This document shows, one piece after another, positions 18,963 through 27,196 of a DNA stretch of 64,000 nt. Below the pieces are notes generated by a model. The model was not told the origin of the DNA and ran no database searches. It saw only the letters and a program-made list of their open reading frames with translations. Positions within the stretch are counted from its first letter, which is position 1, and each line of letters opens with the position of its first letter. This DNA is from 2-12-FULL-60-25 sp003576745 (GTDB lineage Bacteria > Patescibacteriota > Patescibacteriia > 2-12-FULL-60-25). The DNA is taken from the NCBI GenBank assembly GCA_030272835.1, contig SZOQ01000002.1:62001-126000 (forward strand), in the 5' to 3' direction. The position numbers and the translations under genes are program-made.

Positions 18963-19424
18963 ATGTTGCAGTATCAACTCATGGGTTCATCGCCGTCCGT
19001 GTTTCCGGCATCGCTCCTCCCGCGCATTGCCAAGGCATGCAGACGCATTCCCGGTTTCGGAGGCTCGCGAACGCAGAGCGTCGGACTCCGTTTTTTGTCG
19101 GAACATCGCATGAAAGAGCTGAACCGCGCGTATCGAGGCAAAAACTGTCCGACCGATGTTCTGTCGTTTCATGCCGCCGATCGGACGCGCGAACAGTTTC
19201 CCGCGGTCGCAGCAAAGGGAGAGGAAGAAGAAGTCGGTGATATTGTCATTTGCGCGGCGGTGGCAAAGCGGGAGGCGGCAAGGAGATCCATTTCCGCCCG
19301 AGAGGAACTCGTTCGTCTGATCGTACACGGGACGCTGCATCTTGCCGGACATGATCACGCACGGCCCGCAGATGAAGTAAAGATGTTCCGTCTGCAGGAA
19401 ATGATTGTCGAATCCGTTGTATGA
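18963..19424 (+). CDS. ybeY: endoribonuclease YbeY (rRNA maturation)
   Basis: Metal-dependent RNase for 16S rRNA 3'-end maturation and ribosome quality control. The zinc site is present as HGTLHLAGHDH near the C-terminus, and the family's NRxYRGKNxPTDVLSF motif is seen at NRAYRGKNCPTDVLSFHAA. At 153 aa it has the usual length. It begins 1 nt after the previous stop and overlaps dgkA by ATGA. The identification is secure. Confidence 0.93.
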   Translation: MLQYQLMGSSPSVFPASLLPRIAKACRRIPGFGGSRTQSVGLRFLSEHRMKELNRAYRGKNCPTDVLSFHAADRTREQFPAVAAKGEEEEVGDIVICAAVAKREAARRSISAREELVRLIVHGTLHLAGHDHARPADEVKMFRLQEMIVESVV

Positions 19425-19798
19425 AACGATTTTCTACGGGACTTACGAACAGTTTCCGCGCCGCTTGGCGCGGCATAATGCTCGCCATACGGAATGAGCG
19501 GACCTTTCGCGTCATGCTTGCCGCCGCCTTTCTTGTGATCGCCCTCGTTTCCACCCTCCCGCTCGCCACTGCAGAGCGTTTGACGCTCCTTCTTTTGACC
19601 GGTTTCGTGCTGGTGCTAGAGTTATTGAATACCATGGTTGAACGACTCGTTGATCTTCTGAAGCCTCGCCTGTCCGCATATGTTCGCGATGTGAAGGACC
19701 TCATGGCGGCGGCGGTTCTTGTGGCTGCCGGTTTTGCGCTTCTTACCGCCGTCCTCGTTTTTGCGCCGCATATTCGCGCGCTTCTTTCATCGCTATGA
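19421..19798 (+). CDS. dgkA: diacylglycerol/undecaprenol kinase family protein
   Basis: A 125-aa integral membrane kinase with three helices. Family motifs are visible: an N-terminal amphipathic SFRAAWRGIMLAIRNERTFR, the catalytic ELLNTMVERLVDLL and VRDVKDLMAAAVLVAA. In Gram-positive bacteria this family phosphorylates undecaprenol or diacylglycerol to recycle lipids. Tight overlaps with ybeY and ftsA (ATGA both sides) make a ybeY-dgkA-ftsA unit. The undecaprenol preference is inferred. Confidence 0.88.
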   Translation: MKRFSTGLTNSFRAAWRGIMLAIRNERTFRVMLAAAFLVIALVSTLPLATAERLTLLLLTGFVLVLELLNTMVERLVDLLKPRLSAYVRDVKDLMAAAVLVAAGFALLTAVLVFAPHIRALLSSL

Positions 19799-21063
19799 GC
19801 CAACCGCTTCTTGTCGGGCTTGACCTCGGATCTTCACGCATCCGGCTTGCGATGGGCCAGGTGTCGCATCAACATGATCGCGGTTTTGCCCTTTCCGTCA
19901 TCGGCGCCGTTGAGGTTCCGTCGTCCGGTATTTCAAAAGGAGTTATATCCGCTCTTGAAGATGCCGTCGCTTCCGTTTCCGCAGGTCTTGAACGCGCGGA
20001 ACAGCAGGTAGGCGTTCCTCTCGATGAGGCCGTGGTCGGCATCAGCGGCACGCATATTACCGTGATGGATGCGAAAGGCGTCATCGGAGTTTCCAAACCG
20101 GACGGGGACATACGCGAAGAGGACATTGAACGGGTTCTGGAATCGGCGAAAAGCGCAGCCAATCCCGCGAATTTCGAAATTCTGCATGTATTGCCGCACG
20201 GATTCACCATCGACGGACAAAGCGGCATTAAGGATCCGCTCGGCATGCATGGTATTCGCATGGAGGCAGACGCGCATCTGGTGCTCGGGTTGGCGGGAAA
20301 TGTGCGCAACATGACCAAATGCGTATTTCGGACAGGTCTGGATATTGCCTCGCTCGTCTTTGGCCCTCTGGCTGCCGCGGAGTCGGTGACCAATACCCGT
20401 GAACGGGAGCTCGGCGTCTGTGTGGTCAATATCGGGGCCTCCACAACGTCAATTGTCGTCTTTGAAGAGGGCGAACTTTTGCATGCGAGCGTTCTCCCTA
20501 TTGGATCCGATCACATCACATCCGATATCGCCATCGGTCTTCGAACATCCCTTGATGCCGCGGAACAGTTGAAGGTGCAGCATGGGTCGGCGATTCCTGG
20601 CGACTACGTGAAGCGCGATCAGGTGGACCTGTCTTCCTTTGGCGCCGAGGACGCCGAAGATGTTTCGCTCCTCCTCGTGTCTGAGATTATCGAAGCGCGC
20701 GTTGAAGAGATTTTTGAAAAAATAGAAGAAGAACTTCACCGTATCGATCGGAGCGGCATGCTTCCCGCGGGCGCCATCCTTACGGGGGGAGGAGCGCGTT
20801 TGCGCGGTATGGTCGACGTTGCCAAACGTATCTTGCGGCTCCCTGCTTCCATCGGCGCTTCGACGCATATTTCGACCTCTATGCCCGAGATTGTCCATGA
20901 CCCGGCATTTTCGACGGCCGTAGGATTGGTCGAATGGGGATTTGCCGAAATTCGCGGCGTCTCTAAGGGAGAACGGGGGACCATGCTTCGGTCGCGCGGA
21001 TCGAATATCATTGGCTCCGTCCAGTCGCATCTGAAGAAAATGTTCAAATCCTTTATTCCGTAA
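19795..21063 (+). CDS. ftsA: cell division protein FtsA
   Basis: Actin-like ATPase that tethers FtsZ to the membrane. At 422 aa it shows the phosphate-1 loop GLDLGSSRIRLAMG at the N-terminus, the 1C domain of FtsA (GISGTHITVMDAKGVIGVSK), phosphate-2 VVNIGASTTSIVVF, and the adenosine motif ILTGGGARLRGM. The C-terminal amphipathic helix ends IGSVQSHLKKMFKSFIP, the expected membrane-targeting sequence. It lies directly upstream of ftsZ, as is typical. Confidence 0.95.
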   Translation: MSQPLLVGLDLGSSRIRLAMGQVSHQHDRGFALSVIGAVEVPSSGISKGVISALEDAVASVSAGLERAEQQVGVPLDEAVVGISGTHITVMDAKGVIGVSKPDGDIREEDIERVLESAKSAANPANFEILHVLPHGFTIDGQSGIKDPLGMHGIRMEADAHLVLGLAGNVRNMTKCVFRTGLDIASLVFGPLAAAESVTNTRERELGVCVVNIGASTTSIVVFEEGELLHASVLPIGSDHITSDIAIGLRTSLDAAEQLKVQHGSAIPGDYVKRDQVDLSSFGAEDAEDVSLLLVSEIIEARVEEIFEKIEEELHRIDRSGMLPAGAILTGGGARLRGMVDVAKRILRLPASIGASTHISTSMPEIVHDPAFSTAVGLVEWGFAEIRGVSKGERGTMLRSRGSNIIGSVQSHLKKMFKSFIP

Positions 21064-21137
21064 TTCGTGAAGAATCTTTTCCACAGGCGCGGCAAAACCG
21101 TGCTTTTTTCTATCAACCCAGTGGAAAAAAATATTGC

Positions 21138-21166
21138 TTGACGCGGAAGCTCTACCAGCGTATCTT
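21138..21166 (+). promoter_or_regulatory. sigma70-type promoter of ftsZ
   Basis: TTGACG (21138-21143), 17-bp spacer, TATCTT (21161-21166). It lets ftsZ be transcribed separately from ftsA with a leader of about 55 nt that carries the repeated word gctgaagagcaattttttagct. Confidence 0.6.
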
Positions 21167-21228
21167 CACGCTGAAGAGCAATTTTTTAGCTCAACAAAGC
21201 CATATTTGAACAATCAACGTACTCAATT

Positions 21229-22488
21229 ATGCCCGAAATCACACCCGACATAGAAACGTTTGCGAATATCAAAGTTATCGGGGTTGGCGGCTCCGGAGGG
21301 TCTGCGCTCAATCGGATGATTAGTTCGAAAATCCGCGGCGTTGATTTTATCGCCATCAATACGGACGTGCAGGCGCTGCAGCACTCTCTTGCGCGGAGAA
21401 AACTTCATATCGGTAAAACTGTCACGCGGGGGCTAGGAGCCGGTATGGATCCGGATGTTGGCGCGCGTGCGGCGGAAGAGAGCCAGAACGACATCCGCGA
21501 ATCGCTGAAGGGCGCGGATATGGTGTTTATCACCTGCGGGCTCGGAGGAGGTACGGGCACCGGCGCCGGTCCAAAGGTGGCGGAGATTGCCCGTGAGCTT
21601 GGCGCGCTTACCGTGGCCGTGGTCACGCGCCCGTTTTCTTTCGAGGGTCTCGAGCGGCGGCAAATCGCCGATGCGGGCTATGATCGTATGGCGGAAGCCG
21701 TTGACACCATCATTACGATTCCGAACGACCGCATTCTCCAGATCATCGATCGTAAAACGGCATTGCTCGATGCCTTTGAAATCGCGGATGATGTCCTTCG
21801 TCAGGGCGTCCAGGGCATTTCGGAACTTATTACGGTTCCGGGACTTATCAATGTGGACTTCGCCGATGTCCGAGCGATCATGCAGAATCGCGGAAGCGCC
21901 CTCATGGGAATCGGCAGGGGGCAGGGGGAAAATCGTTCGGCCGAAGCAGCCAAGGCCGCTATCGCGTCGCCGCTTCTCGAAGTATCCATAGACGGTGCCA
22001 AGGGCATTCTGTTTACGATTTGCGGCGGTTCAAACCTGGGCATGTATGAAGTTTCGGAAGCCGCCAAGGTCATTACGCAATCCGCTGATCCTCACGCAAA
22101 GGTTATTTTCGGCGCCACCATCGACGAGACTATGAAAGATGAGGTCAAGGTCACCGTCGTTGCAACAGGATTTGATTCATCGCCGCGCGTTGCAAAACCC
22201 AAGGCCGTGCTGGCGTCGGGTACATATGTGCCACCCAAGCAGAGCTCGGGATATGAAAAAATGGAACGCGTGCCATTCGGCGCACGCCCATCTGCAAAAC
22301 TTGTTGTTCAGGAAGATGTGAGACCGCCCGTGACTCCGGCGGAAAAGCAGCCGCATATTCAGCCGCCGCAGTATGCTCCCACCAATCAGGCTCCTTCATC
22401 GCCGCAGCCAGTGCCTGTCGTCACTTCCAAGAAGCGCGAAGAAGAAGAGCTGGAAATTCCCGCGTTCATACGGAAAAAGATGATGTAG
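21229..22488 (+). CDS. ftsZ: cell division protein FtsZ
   Basis: Tubulin-like GTPase forming the Z-ring. At 419 aa it has the G-box LGGGTGTGAGP (residues about 105-115), the N-terminal VIGVGGSGGSALNRM, the T7 loop LINVDFADVRAIM with the catalytic Asp pair, and a disordered Pro/Gln-rich linker. The conserved C-terminal peptide LEIPAFIRKKM binds FtsA. All key residues are present. Confidence 0.97.
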   Translation: MPEITPDIETFANIKVIGVGGSGGSALNRMISSKIRGVDFIAINTDVQALQHSLARRKLHIGKTVTRGLGAGMDPDVGARAAEESQNDIRESLKGADMVFITCGLGGGTGTGAGPKVAEIARELGALTVAVVTRPFSFEGLERRQIADAGYDRMAEAVDTIITIPNDRILQIIDRKTALLDAFEIADDVLRQGVQGISELITVPGLINVDFADVRAIMQNRGSALMGIGRGQGENRSAEAAKAAIASPLLEVSIDGAKGILFTICGGSNLGMYEVSEAAKVITQSADPHAKVIFGATIDETMKDEVKVTVVATGFDSSPRVAKPKAVLASGTYVPPKQSSGYEKMERVPFGARPSAKLVVQEDVRPPVTPAEKQPHIQPPQYAPTNQAPSSPQPVPVVTSKKREEEELEIPAFIRKKMM

Positions 22489-22860
22489 GCGGAGAGCGGG
22501 ATGCGAAAAGTGCGTAGGACGTGGTGCGTAGGTCGTGAGGTATGAACCATGAGCCTTGCGTCCCGAAACGCGTAACCCGAGACCCGAACGGACCGTAGGT
22601 CTGTAAGATCGTAGGTCATGGAACAAAGGGAGTGGGAAGTAGGGAGTAGGACGTAGGAGGTGCATGCTTTTCCCCTTAACCACTCACTACTCACCACTCA
22701 CGTGGTCCCCTCATAGGACAAAGGGAGTAGGGCGTAGAACGTGGGTCATGAGTCATGCGCCCGAAACCCGTAACCACTCACTACTCACTTGTTCCTTATT
22801 CACCAATTGCCAATTTGCTAACTCCCAATTCCCGACCTTTACGCCTCCACCCTAGAATAG
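22489..22860 (+). repeat. modular intergenic repeat, copy C
   Basis: The roughly 400-nt gap between ftsZ and nrdR is almost wholly made of the shared words: gtgcgtaggacgtggtgcgtag, catgagccttgcgtcccg, gaccgtaggtctgtaagatc, gggagtgggaagtagggagt and cccgtaaccactcactactc. The last two appear twice, so this copy has an internal duplication. The cataattc hairpin core is absent. No ORF or RNA gene is seen. Confidence 0.75.
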
Positions 22861-22872
22861 GCTCGTTTCGTC

Positions 22873-22881
22873 TGCTAGCAT
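22873..22881 (+). promoter_or_regulatory. extended -10 of nrdR, leaderless spacing
   Basis: TGC-TAGCAT at 22873-22881; 7 nt separate it from the ATG at 22889 and no Shine-Dalgarno is present, so transcription would start at or next to the start codon. Confidence 0.5.
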
Positions 22882-22888
22882 CCCTTTC

Positions 22889-23386
22889 ATGCGTTGCCCC
22901 GTCTGCAATCATCCCGATACGCGCGTCGTGGATTCGCGCATGAGCGCGGAGGGAGATTCCATACGCCGGAGGCGCGAATGCGATAAATGCGGATTCCGTT
23001 TTTCCACGTCCGAAGAAATTCTTTTATTGGATCTTGTTGTCGTTAAGCGTGACGGACAACGGGAAGCGTATAGCAAAGAAAAACTCATCGGAGGCCTCAA
23101 AAAGGCCCTTGAAAAGCGGCCGGTCACCGAGGCCGCGTTTCGTAGTCTTGTCCACGGCATCGAAAGGGCTATTCAACGACTTTCGGCGGATGAAATTACG
23201 AGCGTACGCCTTGGTGAAATCGTCATGCAGCATTTGAAAGACTTCGACGAAGTTGCCTATATCCGTTTCGCATCCGTGTATCGTCAATTCGAGGACGTTG
23301 AGACGTTTCAGCGCGAACTGGATGCGCTCATGCGCTTGTCCGTTGTTGAGGCGGCATCATCGCGTAAACGGAAAAAACGCCTGTAG
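22889..23386 (+). CDS. nrdR: transcriptional repressor NrdR
   Basis: Nucleotide-sensing repressor of ribonucleotide reductase genes. The 165-aa protein has the zinc ribbon MRCPVCNHPDTRVVDSR ... CDKCGFRFST (residues 1-36) and an ATP-cone domain from about residue 48 (VVKRDGQREAYSKEKLIGGL). The family ending KDFDEVAYIRFASVYRQF is intact. I saw no nrd gene or NrdR box nearby, so its targets lie elsewhere. Slightly longer than usual because of a basic tail. Confidence 0.95.
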   Translation: MRCPVCNHPDTRVVDSRMSAEGDSIRRRRECDKCGFRFSTSEEILLLDLVVVKRDGQREAYSKEKLIGGLKKALEKRPVTEAAFRSLVHGIERAIQRLSADEITSVRLGEIVMQHLKDFDEVAYIRFASVYRQFEDVETFQRELDALMRLSVVEAASSRKRKKRL

Positions 23387-23418
23387 CGGAAGAGCATTCG
23401 CCGGTGTATCCTTTTGTC

Positions 23419-24834
23419 ATGATCCAGAAGCACAAACGAACGAAGATCGTATGCACGATCGGCCCTGCGACAGATACGGTGCGCGCCATGATTGCGTTGG
23501 GGAATGCCGGCATGGATGTCGCACGGCTCAATTTTTCTCATGGGACCCACGCCTCACATGCGGCGCTTCTTCGTCGGCTGCGCCAGGCCGGTCGGCATTT
23601 GGAGCGTCCTTTTGCGATTTTGCAGGATCTGCAGGGACCGAAAATACGCGTCGGCAATCTTCCTGATCAGGGAGTGCTATTGCGCGGTGAAGCGGTTTTT
23701 TCCACAAGCCCAAACCCCGCGCCAGGCGATATTCCTGTGACGCTTCCGAGTCTGCATGCCGATGTTGCGCGCGGATCCAGGATATTGTTGGATGACGGGC
23801 TCTTGGAATGCGTCGTCCGTCGCGTCGACGGCCACCGTATTCACTGCGACGTTCTTCAGGGTGGAACATTAACGAGTCATAAAGGCCTGAATCTTCCGGG
23901 AACCCATTTGCGGATTCCGGCCCTTTCCGACAAAGATCGCGCGGACGCGGCATTCGGCGTGAAAGCCGGGGTGGATTTTGTCGCCATGTCCTTTATCCGT
24001 ACGGCAAAGGACGTCGAGGATCTTCGGCGCATGTTGAAGAAAACACCGGGCGCGGCCGGAATACAAATTGTCGGTAAAATCGAAAAACCCGAAGCGATCG
24101 ACCATTTTGATTCCATTCTTCCGCTCCTGGATGCGGTTATGGTTGCGCGCGGCGATTTGGGCATTGAACTGCGGCCGGAAACCGTCCCGGTCATCCAAAA
24201 GCAGATCATCAATGCCTGCCGGCACGCCGGCAAGCCCGTGATCGTCGCCACGCAGATGCTTGATTCCATGCAACGCAATCCGCGGGCGACCCGTGCCGAA
24301 ACATCGGATGTTGCGAATGCGGTTGCGGATCACACCGACGCTGTAATGCTTTCGGGTGAAACGGCAACCGGTGCGTTTCCGGTTCAGGCGGTTCGCGCCA
24401 TGGCTACCGCGATTCTTGCTATGGAGCGGTCGGTTTTTGACGATTTGACGCCATACGCATTGCCTGCGGACACACATGTCACCGAAATCATCGGCGCAAC
24501 GGTGCGCGTGGTCTCGGACGCCCTTCAGCATGCCCCCGTTCTTCTTTTAACGGCAAGCGGAGCAACGGCCCGCGCGGTATCGGCATATCGTCCGGAAGCG
24601 CGTCTGTTTGCCGTAACGCATAACGAGCGTGTTGCCAGGCAACTTCGGCTGGTGTGGGGACAGGACGCGTTCTTCCTGAAAAAACAGTCGAGCCCCGAAA
24701 AGCAGCTCCGCGCGGCCTTGAGCCTTCTGCAACGCAAGCGTCTCGTAAAGCCGTCCCAGCTCCTCGTTGCCGTGAGTGGGTCGTCTCTTCGGCACGCGGA
24801 GGGCACCAACCGCATCGAAATCGTGCGCGTATGA
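23419..24834 (+). CDS. pyk: pyruvate kinase
   Basis: Last glycolytic step: PEP + ADP to pyruvate + ATP. The 471-aa protein shows KIVCTIGPA, the catalytic DVARLNFSHG, ILQDLQGPKIRVG, the signature MVARGDLGIEL with Lys upstream in IVGKIEKPEAID, IVATQMLDSM, SGETATGAFP and the C-terminal regulatory-type domain. ATG at 23419 is preferred over an in-frame GTG at 23404 because TATCCT at 23407-23412 would be the -10 box, 6 nt before it. It overlaps the next gene by ATGA. Confidence 0.95.
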   Translation: MIQKHKRTKIVCTIGPATDTVRAMIALGNAGMDVARLNFSHGTHASHAALLRRLRQAGRHLERPFAILQDLQGPKIRVGNLPDQGVLLRGEAVFSTSPNPAPGDIPVTLPSLHADVARGSRILLDDGLLECVVRRVDGHRIHCDVLQGGTLTSHKGLNLPGTHLRIPALSDKDRADAAFGVKAGVDFVAMSFIRTAKDVEDLRRMLKKTPGAAGIQIVGKIEKPEAIDHFDSILPLLDAVMVARGDLGIELRPETVPVIQKQIINACRHAGKPVIVATQMLDSMQRNPRATRAETSDVANAVADHTDAVMLSGETATGAFPVQAVRAMATAILAMERSVFDDLTPYALPADTHVTEIIGATVRVVSDALQHAPVLLLTASGATARAVSAYRPEARLFAVTHNERVARQLRLVWGQDAFFLKKQSSPEKQLRAALSLLQRKRLVKPSQLLVAVSGSSLRHAEGTNRIEIVRV

Positions 24835-25166
24835 GTACTAGCATTTTGTCCGAGCATTGCGTTCCCTGCGAAGGCGGTATTGCACCGCTCACGCGCGAGC
24901 TTTCCCTGCCGATGCTCCAAGAGGTACCGGGCTGGCAGCTTTCCGCGGACGCCAAACAGTTGTCGCGGACATTCGCATTCCGCGATTTTCCTGAAGCGCT
25001 CTCGTTCATAAACCGGATCGGATCCATTGCCGAACAAGAAGGACATCATCCCGACATTCATAATTTTTGGAATACGGTTCGGCTCGATTTGACCACGCAC
25101 GCTATCGGCGGACTTTCTCGGAACGATTTTATTTTGGCGGCAAAAATCAATCAGCTTCAAAAATAA
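24831..25166 (+). CDS. 4a-hydroxytetrahydrobiopterin dehydratase (PCD/DCoH family)
   Basis: A 111-aa pterin-4a-carbinolamine dehydratase. The catalytic signature is GHHPDIHNFWNTVRLDLTTHAIGGLSRND, holding the HH-P-D-H cluster, preceded by W-Q-L and FRDFPEALSFINRIGSIAEQE. The family recycles hydroxylated biopterin, yet no aromatic amino acid hydroxylase is in view, so the physiological substrate is unclear. Translationally coupled to pyk by ATGA. Confidence 0.9.
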   Translation: MSTSILSEHCVPCEGGIAPLTRELSLPMLQEVPGWQLSADAKQLSRTFAFRDFPEALSFINRIGSIAEQEGHHPDIHNFWNTVRLDLTTHAIGGLSRNDFILAAKINQLQK

Positions 25167-25167
25167 A

Positions 25168-25190
25168 AGGACCCCGGAGGGCGGGGTCCT
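25168..25190 (-). terminator. rho-independent terminator of the 25192-25908 gene
   Basis: Stem AGGACCCC/GGGGTCCT with a 7-nt loop. Read on the minus strand it is followed by TTTTATTTTT, so it serves the minus-strand gene; on the + strand it could weakly end the pyk operon. Confidence 0.75.
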
Positions 25191-25191
25191 G

Positions 25192-25908
25192 TCACCAGGC
25201 ATCATCGATGTCCTTTATATCGCGGTCTTCGGCCGGTTCTTCCGGACCGTTTCCCGTTGCCGGTTTCCCATCCGGCGCGCGAAGCGCGGTTACCGGCACA
25301 ATGGGATTTTTCGCCGCGGAGGGAGAAGATGAGGTCTTATTCCCGCTAACAAGAGGCGTGGCTGTGGCGTGAGCGTAGCCGTCCGCCGGCGGGATGCTCG
25401 CTCTCTTAACCGTCCGAAGCATATTCATGGTCCGCTCGGCCTTGCGATCGGGCAGGGGGGGCATGGAGGGTTCCCGCGGCGGCACATTCATGATCGCCGT
25501 AAGCGTCGGATGTCCGGCGCGCGTTTCCTGCGTGAAGGCGAAGGGATTTTCCTTCCGTCGTTCCAGCTGTTCCGCAATTGCGGCGAATTCGCCGATCGGC
25601 GCCTGGAACACGAAGATTTTTCGCGGCCAAATGCGTTCCATGAGGCCGCCGGAGCCGGCGAGGACATCCAAGAGCGTTACTCCATCCCGGTCTTCCAGGA
25701 GAATGTGCAGTTTGTCCGGCAGCCATGTTGCATAGCGGGCAACGGCTGTGAGGACCAAGAGCACGAGGCCGGCGCCGTCATTCGGCTTTGAGACATCCGC
25801 AAGACGCTCGAGCAATTCACGCACGGCGGCTCTGTCCTGGCGCTCTACGAGGGAGCGCATATCCTTCAAATTCAGGTCGCGGCATCGCGCGATGGTTTTG
25901 ATGCGCAT
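25192..25908 (-). CDS. hypothetical protein, stand-alone unit
   Basis: 238 aa, not recognised. The N-terminal half (about 1-110) looks folded: RCRDLNLKDMRSLVERQDRAAVRELLERL, then a hydrophobic GLVLLVLTAVARYATWLPDKLHILLEDRDG segment and IWPRKIFVFQAPIGEFAAIAEQL. The C-terminal half is Pro/Ser/Ala-rich and acidic, ending AEDRDIKDIDDAW, so probably disordered. It has its own promoter (25938-25966), a strong Shine-Dalgarno (TGGAGG, 4 nt before ATG) and its own terminator, opposite to all neighbours. No function proposed. Confidence 0.65.
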   Translation of the reverse strand: MRIKTIARCRDLNLKDMRSLVERQDRAAVRELLERLADVSKPNDGAGLVLLVLTAVARYATWLPDKLHILLEDRDGVTLLDVLAGSGGLMERIWPRKIFVFQAPIGEFAAIAEQLERRKENPFAFTQETRAGHPTLTAIMNVPPREPSMPPLPDRKAERTMNMLRTVKRASIPPADGYAHATATPLVSGNKTSSSPSAAKNPIVPVTALRAPDGKPATGNGPEEPAEDRDIKDIDDAW

Positions 25909-25937
25909 TCATCCTCCATCATGAAAAGGGCATGCAG

Positions 25938-25966
25938 AGCCTATGCAGATGCGGAGGGATTGTCAA
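25938..25966 (-). promoter_or_regulatory. promoter of the 25908 minus-strand gene
   Basis: On the minus strand TTGACA (25966-25961), a 17-bp spacer and TAGGCT (25943-25938), about 30 nt before the ATG. Confidence 0.6.
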
Positions 25967-25969
25967 CAG

Positions 25970-26230
25970 GAAGGTGGGAGTTGTGAGGAGGGAGTGGAGA
26001 GTGGGAAGAGGGGGGCGTAGGACATAGTTGCGTGGTTGCGTAGGGGGAAGAGTACGTAATTGCGTAGGGCGAGGCCGTGCGCCATGAGCCTTGCGCTCCG
26101 TAATCCGTTCCCTTAGCCCTTTGCCCTGCTGAGCCCTTAGTTCTTTGCCCTCGGGTCAGTAGGTTCGTAGGTCCGTAAGACCGTAGGTTCGTAGGTAAGC
26201 GGTTTCATCCTAGGCTCGTAACCTAATCTC
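25970..26230 (+). repeat. modular intergenic repeat, copy D
   Basis: Between the minus gene's promoter and the tRNA-Asp terminator. Words: gggagtggagagtgggaaga, gttgcgtggttgcgtaggg, gcgccatgagccttgcgctc, gtaatccgttcccttagccc, ccctttgccct and ggttcgtaggtccgtaagac, then gtaagcggtttcatcctagg, an end shared with copy F. The cataattc core is missing. Confidence 0.75.
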
Positions 26231-26238
26231 GTCATCGC

Positions 26239-26257
26239 AAAAACCGCCTAGCGGCGG
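26239..26257 (-). terminator. terminator of tRNA-Asp
   Basis: On the minus strand CCGCC-gcta-GGCGG followed by TTTTT, beginning 9 nt after the encoded CCA end of the tRNA. Confidence 0.75.
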
Positions 26258-26265
26258 CTTTGCTC

Positions 26266-26342
26266 TGGCGGGTGCGAAGGGACTCGAACCCTCGATCTTC
26301 GCCGTGACAGGGCGACGTGTTAACCAGCTACACCACGCACCC
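26266..26342 (-). tRNA. tRNA-Asp (GTC)
   Basis: A full cloverleaf on the minus strand. The acceptor GGGTGCG (26342-26336) pairs with CGCACCC (26276-26270), the D-arm is GTGT...ACAC, the anticodon stem TCGCC/GGCGA holds loop CTGTCAC with anticodon GTC, and the T-arm GAGGG-TTCGAGT-CCCTT contains one G-T pair. The discriminator is G, and CCA is genome-encoded (26268-26266). Confidence 0.95.
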
Positions 26343-26438
26343 GTGGCTGCGTTATTGCGGCAGGAAGGTATCATAGCTTACGCCGCGGGGCAAGGGCTTC
26401 ACGACCGCGAGCGTTCCCGATACACTTCTTCGAATCGC

Positions 26439-27083
26439 ATGGATATCGTCATTGAATTTTTTCAGAAACTTCATAATCTCGATGAACTCATCCGTTGGGG
26501 AGGATATGCCGTTCTCGCAATCATCGTCTTCGCGGAAACCGGACTGCTTGCAGGATTCTTTTTGCCGGGAGATTCTCTTCTTGTTACTGCGGGACTTTTC
26601 GCGGGAACAGGGCACTTGGATATTGCATTCCTCTTTGTCCTGCTTTCTGTCATGGCCATTGTCGGAGACAGTACGGGTTATTGGTTCGGTTCTCTCACGG
26701 GTCCGGCGCTGTTCCGAAAGGAAAAGTCCATATTGTTCGCCAAGCATCATCTCGTGCGCGCTCAGCAGTTTTATGAAAAACACGGAGGCAAGACCATCGT
26801 CCTAGCCCGCTTTATGCCCATTGTCCGCACCTTCGCACCTATTGTTGCGGGTATTGCGCGGATGCCGTATGGAAAATTTTTTGCCTATAACGTTTTCGGA
26901 GGCATTTTGTGGGTGGGATCCATGCTTTCCATAGGGTATTTTCTCGGAAGAGTTGTTCCCGGCATTGAAGAAAAAATCCACCTCGTCATTATTGTCATTG
27001 TTCTTCTCTCTATTTCTCCGGGCTTCGTGGAGTATGTCCGGCACCGTTCGCGGGGCTCTTCCGGGTCGTCAGGCAATGAATGA
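26439..27083 (+). CDS. DedA/VTT-family membrane protein
   Basis: A 214-aa integral membrane protein. DedA hallmarks are the N-terminal LIRWGGYAVLAIIVFAETGLLAGFFLPGD and the motif VLARFMPIVRTFAPIVAGIARMPYGKF with F-x-R-x3-P-x3-G-x2-M. Members flip or translocate lipids such as undecaprenyl phosphate and keep the proton motive force. The ATG at 26439 is chosen because an upstream extension would overlap the tRNA; TACACT at 26421-26426 could be its -10. Confidence 0.9.
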   Translation: MDIVIEFFQKLHNLDELIRWGGYAVLAIIVFAETGLLAGFFLPGDSLLVTAGLFAGTGHLDIAFLFVLLSVMAIVGDSTGYWFGSLTGPALFRKEKSILFAKHHLVRAQQFYEKHGGKTIVLARFMPIVRTFAPIVAGIARMPYGKFFAYNVFGGILWVGSMLSIGYFLGRVVPGIEEKIHLVIIVIVLLSISPGFVEYVRHRSRGSSGSSGNE

Positions 27084-27131
27084 GCACGGAGCCGACCGTT
27101 GCGCGGCAATGGAGAGATGATCCTAAAAAAG

Positions 27132-27163
27132 AACACCCCCGCTGCACGTGCATAGGGGGTGTT
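27132..27163 (-). terminator. terminator of the 28914-27197 unit
   Basis: A 9-bp stem AACACCCCC/GGGGGTGTT, 14-nt loop. On the minus strand it is followed by CTTTTTT. Confidence 0.8.
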
Positions 27164-27196
27164 GTGAGATACGCGGTTTAAGGGAGAACCCGCGCG

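Noticed and set aside
22489..22860. CRISPR array in the repeated intergenic region
   Set aside because: The repeats are short, unequal words without constant spacers or unit length, and no cas genes are nearby.
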